From Halanaerobiales bacterium (GTDB lineage: Bacteria > Bacillota > Halanaerobiia > Halanaerobiales > M55B127): 51,927 nt of DNA. The notes under the pieces are model-generated. The model was not told where the DNA came from. It searched no databases and saw only the letters and a list, made by a program, of their open reading frames with translations. The stretch spans positions 1 to 51,927 of the forward strand of contig JAGYMU010000006.1 of NCBI GenBank assembly GCA_018399995.1, read 5' to 3'. A program made the position numbers and the translations under genes. Below, in pieces: positions 37,738 through 45,618 of this stretch. How positions within the stretch are numbered: the stretch's first letter is position 1; every line of letters starts with the position of its first letter.

Positions 37738-39168
37738 TTATACTATATATTTTCCTTTTTTTTCAGGGCGTGAATGATACTCATCCTTCATCTTTTGGTA
37801 ACCTTCTCTTCCAAATACTCCATAAGTATATTCTTTCCCCAATTCAACACCGGGTTGGTTGTAAGCATTTATGTTAAACAATTCTCCAACAAGAGCTGTT
37901 TGCAGTTCAAAGAGATAAATGAGCTGTCCTACTGTGAATGCATTGATCTTAGGTACTAAAATTGTATTGTTTAACCTACCTCTTTTGCTCAAAGCCAATT
38001 CTGTAGCTTTTTTTTCTGTATTTATGAGATCAGATAAAGATTTATTTCTTAAATAAGATACGCCCTTTACATCTCCATATAAATCTGGAATCTTAAGATC
38101 TGTATGGAACTTTTCAACTTCAATAAAATTAATAACCTTATCATAAGGTCCCTCCATATATAGTTGAGCCTGAGAATGTTGATCAGTAGCGCCCAAAGCT
38201 TTAATTGGAGTAGGACCTACATTTATTATTTCACCTTTTCTGTTTTCTTCTTTACCTAGCGACTCTGCCCAGAGCTGTCTGTACCAATCTGCTATATCTT
38301 TTAAAGAATGCGCATAGGGCATCATAACAGACATTATTTTACCCTTTTGATATGCTAAATATTGCAGAACACCGTTTAAATATGCCGGGTTTTCCCAGAT
38401 ATCTGTACCAGAAGCTATTTTTTTCATATAAGATGCACCGGCTAAGAGTTCACGTATATTAATACCTGCAAAAGCAGCATATATAAGACCTACTGGTGTT
38501 AATACTGAAAATCTACCGCCCACATTATCCGGTATATAAAACATTTTAAATCCTTCTTTTCTAGCAATTATTCTCAAATAACCAGAATTTCGACTGGTAG
38601 TAGCAATAAAATGTTTAGAAATATTATCAGAGCCTACTTCCTCTTCTACAGCCTTTCTGGCAATTAAAAATAAACTCATCGTTTCTGCTGTACTGCCTGA
38701 TTTAGAAATGACATTGAAAACTGTTCTTTCTAAATCTAGGGTGTTTAATAAACTTTGAAATCTTTCGGGATCAATATTATCAGGTACATAAATTCTCAAT
38801 ACATCTTTGTTTTTTAAATTGTGGTAAGGATCCTTTAAAGCAGTCTGTAAAGCAATATTACCCAGAGCAGAACCTCCAATACCTAAAATAACAAAGTTAT
38901 CAAAGTCGCCCCGCCTTTTATTAACAAAATCTTCAATTTCGTTAACTACCTCTTTCTGCCTGTCAGGTAAATCAATAAAGCCTAATTTGCCTTCCTTATA
39001 CTGCTTTTTGATACTGCGGTCTGCTTTTTCAACCTCTTTTGCCATCCCATCTACTTCAGAAACCTTGATCCCGTGTTTTTCACCAATAAATTCTGCAAAC
39101 ATATTGTTTACATCTATTTTAACCCTCATCTTTTCTTGCCAGTCCTGACTCTTATATCTAGCTTCCAT
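37738..39168 (-). CDS. pgi: Glucose-6-phosphate isomerase
   Basis: This enzyme interconverts glucose-6-phosphate and fructose-6-phosphate. The 476-residue protein has VILGIGGSALGNIAL, NVISKSGSTAETMSLFLIAR, the PGI signature region SLGKEENRKGEIINVGPTPIKALGATDQHSQ (His for ring opening) and the C-terminal Lys region in NAYNQPGVELGKEYTYG. AAGGGGGC precedes the ATG. It is the first gene of a pgi-pseudokinase-nadE operon behind the promoter at 39275-39302. Confidence 0.95.
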   Translation of the reverse strand: MEARYKSQDWQEKMRVKIDVNNMFAEFIGEKHGIKVSEVDGMAKEVEKADRSIKKQYKEGKLGFIDLPDRQKEVVNEIEDFVNKRRGDFDNFVILGIGGSALGNIALQTALKDPYHNLKNKDVLRIYVPDNIDPERFQSLLNTLDLERTVFNVISKSGSTAETMSLFLIARKAVEEEVGSDNISKHFIATTSRNSGYLRIIARKEGFKMFYIPDNVGGRFSVLTPVGLIYAAFAGINIRELLAGASYMKKIASGTDIWENPAYLNGVLQYLAYQKGKIMSVMMPYAHSLKDIADWYRQLWAESLGKEENRKGEIINVGPTPIKALGATDQHSQAQLYMEGPYDKVINFIEVEKFHTDLKIPDLYGDVKGVSYLRNKSLSDLINTEKKATELALSKRGRLNNTILVPKINAFTVGQLIYLFELQTALVGELFNINAYNQPGVELGKEYTYGVFGREGYQKMKDEYHSRPEKKGKYIV

Positions 39169-39274
39169 TAATTTTGCCCCCTTTTTGCTTTAACTTAAGA
39201 TTTTTACTATTAAAACCTTTTTGGTTATAATTATAATTTTTAGTATTGGCTTAATTTTTCTTTGATTTATAAAA

Positions 39275-39302
39275 AGTATACCATTTAAATATCTATTTTC
39301 AA
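39275..39302 (-). promoter_or_regulatory. Sigma-A type promoter for the pgi operon
   Basis: On the minus strand TTGAAA (39297-39302) and TATACT (39275-39280) are 16 bases apart and lie about 100 bases before the pgi ATG. Confidence 0.5.
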
Positions 39303-39393
39303 ACTATATTTTCTTTATCTGTATTTATTCCTATACGGTAATTTTGATATATAATAAGGAATGTAAATTTAGTTGATGCTCTGTTTAAAGATT

Positions 39394-39906
39394 TTAAACA
39401 ATTAATTTTTTTAACTTCTTATACATTTTTAATTGTTTTTCATAACTTGTCCTGTTTAAGCCACTAGGAGAAGATACAACAAATTCTCTCACACCATCAA
39501 CATGAATTTCATCCTGCAAGCCTCGGCATATATTTCTTTTTTTGCTAAACTTTTTATACACACCTATCCCTGTAAAACAGGCTACTTGAGGGCAATAATT
39601 TTTTAATTTTATGAGAAGTAATTTCCTCCCTTTTTGATACTCGCTGTCTTTTATTTCAGCGGCTGACTTAGTCGGCCGCTGAACAATATTGCTCAAGCCA
39701 TAACCTAATTTGAGCAATTTTTTATCTTCCTCTGGTTTATATAATCTGGGAGTTAAGCCTGATTCATTGAGCAATTTATAAAATCTATTTGTGGGATGAG
39801 CATAATGATGACCTGTTTGAGAAGACTTAATCCCAGGATTAAATCCTATAAATATTACTTTAAGATCCTTTTCTAAATGATCTTGTATGTTTTTTAGTCC
39901 AGACAT
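39394..39906 (-). CDS. mug: Mug-like mismatch-specific DNA glycosylase
   Basis: This uracil-DNA-glycosylase family 2 enzyme excises U or modified bases from G mismatches. Motif 1 is VIFIGFNPGIKSSQTGHHYAHPTNRFYKLL, with the catalytic Asn in FNPG. Motif 2 is SPSGLNR, close to the NPSGLSR of E. coli Mug. The 170-residue length fits. I chose the ATG at 39906 (MSGLKN), which follows GAGGGGGATT; the frame opens at a GTG 5 codons earlier, inside that site. It is a single-gene unit. Confidence 0.9.
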   Translation of the reverse strand: MSGLKNIQDHLEKDLKVIFIGFNPGIKSSQTGHHYAHPTNRFYKLLNESGLTPRLYKPEEDKKLLKLGYGLSNIVQRPTKSAAEIKDSEYQKGRKLLLIKLKNYCPQVACFTGIGVYKKFSKKRNICRGLQDEIHVDGVREFVVSSPSGLNRTSYEKQLKMYKKLKKLIV

Positions 39907-40063
39907 AAAAATCCCCCTCACATGAGCAAAAATTTAACACGAAAAACGCATATTAATTCTTATGGCTTATATTAATTTTGGTTTTTTAAGTTTGTAATTC
40001 AAACCTTAAGTCTGACAAATATATTACAATGTTTCATCCAAAAGTAACATTTTTATAGATCAA

Positions 40064-40103
40064 ATAAAAATATCCCCTGCTCCGTACGTTCCAGAGAGGG
40101 GAT
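40064..40103 (-). terminator. Rho-independent terminator after the superoxide reductase gene
   Basis: On the minus strand ATCCCCT/AGGGGAT (40097-40103 with 40072-40078) encloses a GC-rich loop that can extend the stem, followed by ATTTTTATTTG. It lies 24 bases after the stop. Confidence 0.8.
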
Positions 40104-40126
40104 AAACTGAAAAATTTATATAAAAT

Positions 40127-40477
40127 TTATTTTACTTCGATTTCTTTTTCATGTGCCCAATAACCATGTAGATTACAGTATTCTGCAACTTTTAGGGTTA
40201 CCGATTCTTCTAATTTCAATTTCAATGTGGCCTCTGCTTCACATTCAGGGGTAAATGTTACACTGGCAATTTTCATATCATCTGCATAAACATCAAAATA
40301 TTCAATGAAATGTCCTTCCTGCATAGGATGATCAATTTCTTTACCCATTTTAACGGTTATTTCAAAAACCTCTCCCTTTTCAACGCTTTCAGGAGCTGTA
40401 ATGAAAGGAATATGCTTTTTTTCTAAAACAGTCTTATCTTCAGGATCATTTAAGGTTTTAACTTTATACTTTGACAT
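40127..40477 (-). CDS. Superoxide reductase (neelaredoxin-type, class II)
   Basis: This 116-residue non-heme iron protein reduces superoxide to peroxide without making oxygen. The iron-site ligands are in EKKHIPFI (Glu and His), HPMQEGHFIEYFDVY (two His) and CNLHGYW (Cys and His). It lacks the N-terminal desulforedoxin Cys4 domain, hence class II. AAAGGAGGG precedes the ATG. It follows rubrerythrin by 49 bases, so superoxide and the resulting peroxide are handled from one transcript. Confidence 0.92.
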   Translation of the reverse strand: MSKYKVKTLNDPEDKTVLEKKHIPFITAPESVEKGEVFEITVKMGKEIDHPMQEGHFIEYFDVYADDMKIASVTFTPECEAEATLKLKLEESVTLKVAEYCNLHGYWAHEKEIEVK

Positions 40478-40526
40478 ATAAACCCTCCTTTATGTTGATT
40501 ATAACTATATTATATTAAATAATTAT

Positions 40527-41084
40527 CTATTTTTCAAATACAGTAAATTTTTCTTTTGGCGCAGAGCAAATTGGACATTTGTCAGGGGTACCATCTTTAA
40601 CAGTATGACCACATACCTCACATACACTCACACTTTCCAATTCATAGTCATCACCACTTAATACTGACTCCCTGGCTTCACCAAATAAAGTAGAGTGTGT
40701 TTTTTCAGCCTCTAAGGCATAGTGGAAAGACCGAACAGCTTCATTTTCCTGTTGTTCTTTTGCCACCAAATTATATGTAGGATACATCTGATTGATTTCA
40801 AAATCCTCACCTGCTTTAGCACCTTCTAGGTTATCAGCTGTAAAACCTAGCCCAAATTCAGCACCGGATGCAACAAGAAAATCCCCTTTACAGTTATCAA
40901 GGGCTTCAAAGTGATTTCCAGCATGTATCTGTTCTGCATGCGCTATTGCTTTAAAAAGAAGGCTCACATTGGGAAATCCGTCCTTTTTTGCTTTTTCACT
41001 CCAGACTATATATCTTTGATAAGCCTGGCTTTCTCCTCCAAAGGCAGATCTCAAATTTTGAGCTGTCATGTCATTATTTACCAT
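40527..41084 (-). CDS. rbr: Rubrerythrin
   Basis: This NADH-peroxidase-type rubrerythrin has a four-helix diiron domain, with Glu/His ligands in LRSAFGGESQAYQRY, AIAHAEQIHAGNHFEAL, AKEQQENEAVRSFHYALEAEKTHSTLF. A C-terminal rubredoxin-like domain has CEVCG and CPICSAP for the Fe(SCys)4 centre. I chose the ATG at 41084, about 12 bases after AAGGAGG; a TTG four codons earlier touches the site. It has a perfect consensus promoter. Confidence 0.93.
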   Translation of the reverse strand: MVNNDMTAQNLRSAFGGESQAYQRYIVWSEKAKKDGFPNVSLLFKAIAHAEQIHAGNHFEALDNCKGDFLVASGAEFGLGFTADNLEGAKAGEDFEINQMYPTYNLVAKEQQENEAVRSFHYALEAEKTHSTLFGEARESVLSGDDYELESVSVCEVCGHTVKDGTPDKCPICSAPKEKFTVFEK

Positions 41085-41139
41085 TATATTATCCAACCTC
41101 CTTGAATTTTCTTATCAATAATTATTACTATTAAAATTG

Positions 41140-41168
41140 ATTATAGCATCCGCACCTAATGATGTCAA
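41140..41168 (-). promoter_or_regulatory. Perfect consensus sigma-A promoter for rubrerythrin-superoxide reductase
   Basis: On the minus strand TTGACA (41163-41168) and TATAAT (41140-41145) are separated by exactly 17 bases, with no mismatch. It lies immediately after the stop of the DUF4438 gene. No clear operator was seen around it, suggesting high constitutive expression. Confidence 0.85.
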
Positions 41169-41187
41169 GAAACCTTCTAATTAAATT

Positions 41188-42054
41188 TTAGTCGTAGAGA
41201 TAATTAATAAGATTAGCATCTTGATCAATTAAAGGTTTTAATAATTTATCTTTGGCAGTCATTACAGTAGTTACCCCAGGACCATGCCCCATTTTTATGC
41301 AATCACTATGGACTACTACTCCGATACTACCTGCATCCTTTTTAAACTCCCTGCCATATGTATTATCACAATCTTTAAGGTAAACAAAATCACCCAATTT
41401 TAATTTGTCTATCTTTAGTCTTTCAATTTCTTCTTGATCACCGGTTGTTATATCATAATCACCCAATGCCACACTTGAAGCACCAATACCTGAACCCATT
41501 AAATGGGCGGGAATAACAGTACTGACACCTACTTTCAGATAGCCGTCTTTTTGATTGATATTCATCTTATCCAGTAAGTTTGGATCCAGATTAAAGACTT
41601 TAATATCCGGATAATCCAGTAATTTAATACCCTGACCAAATGCTTTGATCAAAATGTCATCACCTATTTTTAACTTTTCTAATACATCAGCTTCAAAGTC
41701 CACAATCACATGTTCTATTCCACCATGGGTACCTGTAACATAACCATATGAGCCCTGCCCATCACCACTTATTATCTTCGCCTTATTTCCTATACATGCC
41801 AATAAGCCCAATCCATAGTTGTCACTTGATTTGTTCTTGTCACTTATCTTCATACTAACTCCCGGTTCAATATGATCCCCGGCCCAACCAAAAGCAGGAT
41901 CCCCTATTTTAACATTATAAGAAATACCGCCTGTGCCCGGTACTATCTGTCCTACACCCTCTCTATCCATTCTATAGGGAGTCCGGGCTGACATCGGATG
42001 AGATATAGAACCCTGGACGGCCTGCATAACAAGTTTCTCCTTATTTATTTCCAA
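41188..42054 (-). CDS. DUF4438 family protein, last gene of the lysine locus
   Basis: This 288-residue protein matches my recollection of the DUF4438 family: HPMSARTPYRMDREGVGQIVPGTGGISYNVKIGDPAFGWAGDHIEPG at the N-terminus, GSYGYVTGTHGGIEHVIVDF in the middle and GSIGVVVHSDCIKMGHGPGVTTVM near the end. Conserved His, Asp and Gly clusters hint at a metal-binding or enzyme site. The function is unknown. The start is TTG at 42054, 6 bases after GGAGGGG. It follows the methionine sulfoxide reductase by 39 bases and lies in line with the catabolic genes, with no terminator seen before the rubrerythrin promoter. Confidence 0.8.
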   Translation of the reverse strand: MEINKEKLVMQAVQGSISHPMSARTPYRMDREGVGQIVPGTGGISYNVKIGDPAFGWAGDHIEPGVSMKISDKNKSSDNYGLGLLACIGNKAKIISGDGQGSYGYVTGTHGGIEHVIVDFEADVLEKLKIGDDILIKAFGQGIKLLDYPDIKVFNLDPNLLDKMNINQKDGYLKVGVSTVIPAHLMGSGIGASSVALGDYDITTGDQEEIERLKIDKLKLGDFVYLKDCDNTYGREFKKDAGSIGVVVHSDCIKMGHGPGVTTVMTAKDKLLKPLIDQDANLINYLYD

Positions 42055-42093
42055 GCTATTCCCCTCCTTATTGATTTAAATAATCTAAAAATA

Positions 42094-42564
42094 TTAAATA
42101 TTAGAAGCCTTAATTAAATAACGAGCCATCTTCTCTAAATAAATTCTATCAACTTCATTAAAATTATTCTGTAAAGGACTATCGATATCTAAAACTCCGA
42201 TAATCTCTCCATTTTTGATCAAAGGAATTACTATTTCTGATTTAGAAGCAGTATCACATGCTATGTGTCCATTAAATTGATCCACATTATCAACAATGAT
42301 AGTCTTTTTCTCTTTAACTGCAGTACCACATACTCCAGAACCAACTTCAATTCTTATACAAGCTGGTTTGCCCTGAAAAGGACCTAAAACCAACTCACCT
42401 TCTTTTAATAAATAAAAGCCAACCCAGTTTACATTTTCTAGATGTAAATATAATAAAGCAGATGTATTGGCCAGATTGGCAATCCAATCTTGTTCTCCTT
42501 CCAATAGTGCCTTTACACTATCATACATCAACAGGTAATCCTCATTTTTCTTATCCAAACCCAT
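42094..42564 (-). CDS. msrC: GAF-domain free methionine-(R)-sulfoxide reductase
   Basis: This single GAF-domain protein of the fRMsr family reduces free methionine-R-sulfoxide. The three family Cys are present, in KPACIRI, GSGVCGTAV and HIACDTASKSEIVIPL, followed by GVLDIDSP. I chose the ATG at 42564 (MGLDKK), 8 bases after AGGAG; a GTG three codons earlier overlaps that site. It starts 15 bases after kdd. No other methionine gene is in the window. A sensor role for the GAF domain is possible, but the intact Cys set favours the reductase. Confidence 0.88.
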   Translation of the reverse strand: MGLDKKNEDYLLMYDSVKALLEGEQDWIANLANTSALLYLHLENVNWVGFYLLKEGELVLGPFQGKPACIRIEVGSGVCGTAVKEKKTIIVDNVDQFNGHIACDTASKSEIVIPLIKNGEIIGVLDIDSPLQNNFNEVDRIYLEKMARYLIKASNI

Positions 42565-42579
42565 GCACAACACTCCTAA

Positions 42580-43614
42580 TTAAGTATATAATCTTGTAAA
42601 AATCTCTTGCAGCTTTTTATTTTCTCTCAATATCTCCAGTGAAATCTGGGCATGGCCCTCTGTAAAACCATTGCCTATAATCATATTTACGTCTTTACCC
42701 ACACCTTCTGCTCCCAGAGCGGCCTTCGTAAAACTTGTTGCCATTGAAAAAAAGTAGATAGTCCCTTTATCTTTTGTACATAAGACAGATGCCATCTCGG
42801 TATCTGTAATGTTTACATTGTTGATAACTATATCGGCAAGTTCTCCCCCGGTTTGAGCCTTGAGAAGTTTTAAACTTTCTACAGGTTGAGTCGCATCACC
42901 CTGAATAATAATATCTGCTGCACCCAATTTTTTTATCCTCTTACAACTGCTATCACTGTGTCCCATTCCTATTACAGTACCTGTAACGCCAGCCCTTTTT
43001 TTAGCTTCATGTAAGCATAATAATCCGGATTTCCCACCTGCTCCTATAATTAAAACATTATCACCAGGCTTTACTAATTTTGCTGTTTGAGCTGCTGCCC
43101 CTGCTACATCAAGTACTGCCAGAGAAAGAGTATCTTCTATATCGGCAGGCAGTTTTGCATATATACCGCTTTCAAACAAAATAGCCTGTGCTTTTACTTC
43201 AACCTGATCAATCTCCTTATGTACCTTTTTAATTTTCTCAATTTTAAGGGGTGTTAAAGACAATGAAACTAAAGTTGCTATCCTATCACCGACTTTTAGA
43301 TCCCTGTCCAAAAGCCTATCTCCTATCTCTTTAACAGTTCCAATTAACATACCACCAGAACCTGTAACTGGATTATGGTGCTTACCTCTTTTATTCACTA
43401 TCTCCATCATTTTTTCCTTTATTTTTTCCTCATTATCTCCAACTTCTGCTTTAATTTGGGTAAAACTGGCAGAATCGATATTTAAAATCTGTACATCTAT
43501 TAAAATCTCATTATCATATAATTCCATCGTATTATCAATTTTTTGGGCCGGTTGTGGTAAAACCCCTTTTGGTTTAATAACTCTATGCAATCCATATTTG
43601 TTACCTTTTTTCAT
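42580..43614 (-). CDS. kdd: L-erythro-3,5-diaminohexanoate dehydrogenase
   Basis: Kdd oxidatively deaminates 3,5-diaminohexanoate to 5-amino-3-oxohexanoate with NAD(P). The 344-residue protein has a GroES-like front (MLIGTVKEIGDRLLDRDLKVGDRIATLVSLSLTPL) and a Rossmann fold with NVLIIGAGGKSGLLCLHEAKK and GMGHSDSSCKRIKKLGAADIII. It differs from ordinary zinc alcohol dehydrogenases in its N-terminus (YGLHRVIKPKGVLPQPAQKI), which is typical of Kdd. GGAGG precedes the ATG. It lies between kce and msrC in the operon. Confidence 0.92.
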   Translation of the reverse strand: MKKGNKYGLHRVIKPKGVLPQPAQKIDNTMELYDNEILIDVQILNIDSASFTQIKAEVGDNEEKIKEKMMEIVNKRGKHHNPVTGSGGMLIGTVKEIGDRLLDRDLKVGDRIATLVSLSLTPLKIEKIKKVHKEIDQVEVKAQAILFESGIYAKLPADIEDTLSLAVLDVAGAAAQTAKLVKPGDNVLIIGAGGKSGLLCLHEAKKRAGVTGTVIGMGHSDSSCKRIKKLGAADIIIQGDATQPVESLKLLKAQTGGELADIVINNVNITDTEMASVLCTKDKGTIYFFSMATSFTKAALGAEGVGKDVNMIIGNGFTEGHAQISLEILRENKKLQEIFTRLYT

Positions 43615-43653
43615 TAGTAATTACCTCCTGATAAAATCATCATTTTTTATTTA

Positions 43654-44469
43654 TTAGTTAATTTGCAATATCTGGCGGGCTTCCTGGGGAGAAGCAATCT
43701 CTCGTCCGTAATTTTCAGCCAGCCTTACAATCCTTTTTACTAATTGAGCATTACTTTCAGCCAGTTTTCCTTTTTTATAATAGATATTATCTTCAAATCC
43801 CACCCTTACATGTCCTCCCATTGTTATTGTGTGGTAGGCCATTTCAAGCTGATGTCTGCCAATCCCTGCAGAGGTCCAGGTCGCATCTGAAGGTAAATGT
43901 TCAACCATAAATAATAGGTTCTTAATCGAAGCCGGCATAGCACCCGGGATCCCTAAAACTATATCAAAGTGGAGATGTTTATCTAAAAATCCTTCTTTTA
44001 ACAGCTGTAATGCATTATAAATATGGCCAACTTCAAAACACTCTAATTCAGGTAAAATATCAAGTTTTTTCATCTCTTTGGCAAAATTTCTCATTAAAGG
44101 TAGATCATTCACAAAAATATCATCACCGAAATTGGTTGTTCCACAATCCAGAGTAGCCATCTCCGGATTCAAATAAATGGGTTGAATTCTTTCCTGCCAG
44201 GTCATGCCGGCAGCTCCTCCTGTCGAGGGTTGAATTATGGCTTTCACCCCAGATTCTTTAATTTTATCAATTACCTTTTTAAATACTTCTTTTTGCTGGG
44301 TTGGGTTTCCTTCTTCATCCCTAACATGCAAGTGTATAATTGAGGCACCTGCCTGTTCAGCAGATAGAGAGGCCCGGGCAATTTCAGAGGCACTTATGGG
44401 AAGATTAGGATTGTCTTCTTTTGTCACTTCCGCTCCACAAATAGCTGCAGTTATTATTAATTTTTCCAT
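43654..44469 (-). CDS. kce: 3-keto-5-aminohexanoate cleavage enzyme
   Basis: Kce, the founder of the BKACE family, condenses 5-amino-3-oxohexanoate with acetyl-CoA to give acetoacetate and 3-aminobutyryl-CoA. The TIM-barrel protein of 271 residues has the zinc His pair in IIHLHVRDEEG, the distal Glu in PELECFEVGH, and GIPGAMPASI plus TSAGIGRHQLEMAYHTITMGGHVRVGFEDN. Its ATG shares a base with the kal stop (TAATG), so the two are tightly coupled. The specific neighbours kal, kdd and kamDE make the Kce assignment firmer than a generic BKACE call. Confidence 0.94.
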   Translation of the reverse strand: MEKLIITAAICGAEVTKEDNPNLPISASEIARASLSAEQAGASIIHLHVRDEEGNPTQQKEVFKKVIDKIKESGVKAIIQPSTGGAAGMTWQERIQPIYLNPEMATLDCGTTNFGDDIFVNDLPLMRNFAKEMKKLDILPELECFEVGHIYNALQLLKEGFLDKHLHFDIVLGIPGAMPASIKNLLFMVEHLPSDATWTSAGIGRHQLEMAYHTITMGGHVRVGFEDNIYYKKGKLAESNAQLVKRIVRLAENYGREIASPQEARQILQIN

Positions 44470-44861
44470 TATGATTTTCTCTGCCTTTCCCTGGGTACGA
44501 CACAGGTTCCGCTGGCCTTACATACTATTATGGGTTCTTTTAAAACATCACAGGCTGATGCAAATTCTGGATTGTCAGCAGAAGTTATCACTTTGTAAGC
44601 TGTGAATTTCATCTGTCGAGATGTCTTACCCTTTTTTACTATCTCTCCCCTGGCTTCTATAAAATCACCGGCAAAAACAGGGGCTTTAAATTCCACATTA
44701 TCATATGCCAAAAAAAGACCTTCATCACCATCACTTCTAATCAATAATTCTGTTGCAACATCTCCAAATAATTCCAATAACTTTGCTCCATCGACTAACT
44801 CACCCGCATAGTGGGCATCATTTAAACCCATTCTAACTCTAATCATAACTGTGTTATCCAC
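44469..44861 (-). CDS. kal: 3-aminobutyryl-CoA ammonia-lyase
   Basis: This small hotdog-fold enzyme releases ammonia from L-3-aminobutyryl-CoA to give crotonyl-CoA. Characteristic segments are [35 protein letters not shown] and [29 protein letters not shown] chose the GTG at 44861 (MDNTVMIRV), 8 bases after AGGTGG, just after the kamE stop; GTG codons at 44870-44873 and an ATG at 44846 are alternatives. It is coupled to kce. Confidence 0.92.
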   Translation of the reverse strand: MDNTVMIRVRMGLNDAHYAGELVDGAKLLELFGDVATELLIRSDGDEGLFLAYDNVEFKAPVFAGDFIEARGEIVKKGKTSRQMKFTAYKVITSADNPEFASACDVLKEPIIVCKASGTCVVPRERQRKS

Positions 44862-44862
44862 T

Positions 44863-45618
44863 TTATTCACCACCTTTAACTAATATTGAATCTTTATAGA
44901 CCTTTTGCACAATATATGAAGCAACCTCATTGGGTTTGGTTCCACTACCAAAACCTGCATCAAAACCTAATTCTAAAGCTAGTTCATGACTTATCCTAGG
45001 ACCACCTAATATTAAAATGAACTGATCTCTTAAACCCTCTGCTTCTAATATTTCAACAAATTCTGTCAAATTTTTTATATGTATATTCTTCTGAGTTACA
45101 ACCTGTGAAACTAAAATTGCATCTGCCTTAATCTTTACAGCAGTTTCAATCAGTTTTTCATTTGCAACCTGGCTGCCCATATTTACAGTGTTAATCTCAT
45201 GATATCTCTCTAAACCGTATTCACCATCATATCCCTTCATGTTTAAGATTGCATCAAGTCCCACCGTATGAGCATCTGTACCTGTACAGGCCCCCACAAC
45301 ATTTATCTTCCTATTAATTTTTTCTTTTATATAGTCATTAATTTTATAATAATCCATTATTTCAGTATCGATCTTTGCAACAGTTATCTTATCAAGGTTA
45401 ACAGATTCTTTTGAAACAGCATAAACAACAAAAAAGGTAAAACCTTCTTTGAGATCCTTCATATGAACAACTTCCACATCTTCTAATCCCAACTTAAAAC
45501 AGTATCTCTTACAAGCTTCGGCTGCTTTTAATCCTTGTTTAACCGGGAATGTAAAGCTGAGCTGTATTTTACCATCATTATATGTATCACCATAGGCTCT
45601 TATAATATTATCTTTCAT
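44863..45618 (-). CDS. kamE: Lysine 5,6-aminomutase beta subunit
   Basis: This is the B12-binding subunit of the adenosylcobalamin- and PLP-dependent aminomutase that moves the terminal amino group of beta-lysine (or D-lysine) to C5. The base-off B12 motif DxHxxG appears as DAHTVGLD in [15 protein letters not shown], followed by [25 protein letters not shown], the Rossmann-like cobalamin domain. The ATG at 45618 overlaps the end of kamD by 11 bases; an upstream in-frame extension is a hydrophobic non-homologous stretch. The nearby B12 salvage operon could supply its cofactor. Confidence 0.94.
   Translation of the reverse strand: MKDNIIRAYGDTYNDGKIQLSFTFPVKQGLKAAEACKRYCFKLGLEDVEVVHMKDLKEGFTFFVVYAVSKESVNLDKITVAKIDTEIMDYYKINDYIKEKINRKINVVGACTGTDAHTVGLDAILNMKGYDGEYGLERYHEINTVNMGSQVANEKLIETAVKIKADAILVSQVVTQKNIHIKNLTEFVEILEAEGLRDQFILILGGPRISHELALELGFDAGFGSGTKPNEVASYIVQKVYKDSILVKGGE

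Noticed and set aside
39382-39400. Palindrome TGTTTAAA-GAT-TTTAAACA at the mug stop codon as a terminator
   Set aside because: The stem is all weak pairs apart from one G-C and there is no T run on the minus strand.
44237-44605. Plus-strand open frame of 122 codons opposite kal and kce
   Set aside because: It is a shadow of two well-supported genes with no ribosome binding site or recognisable domain.
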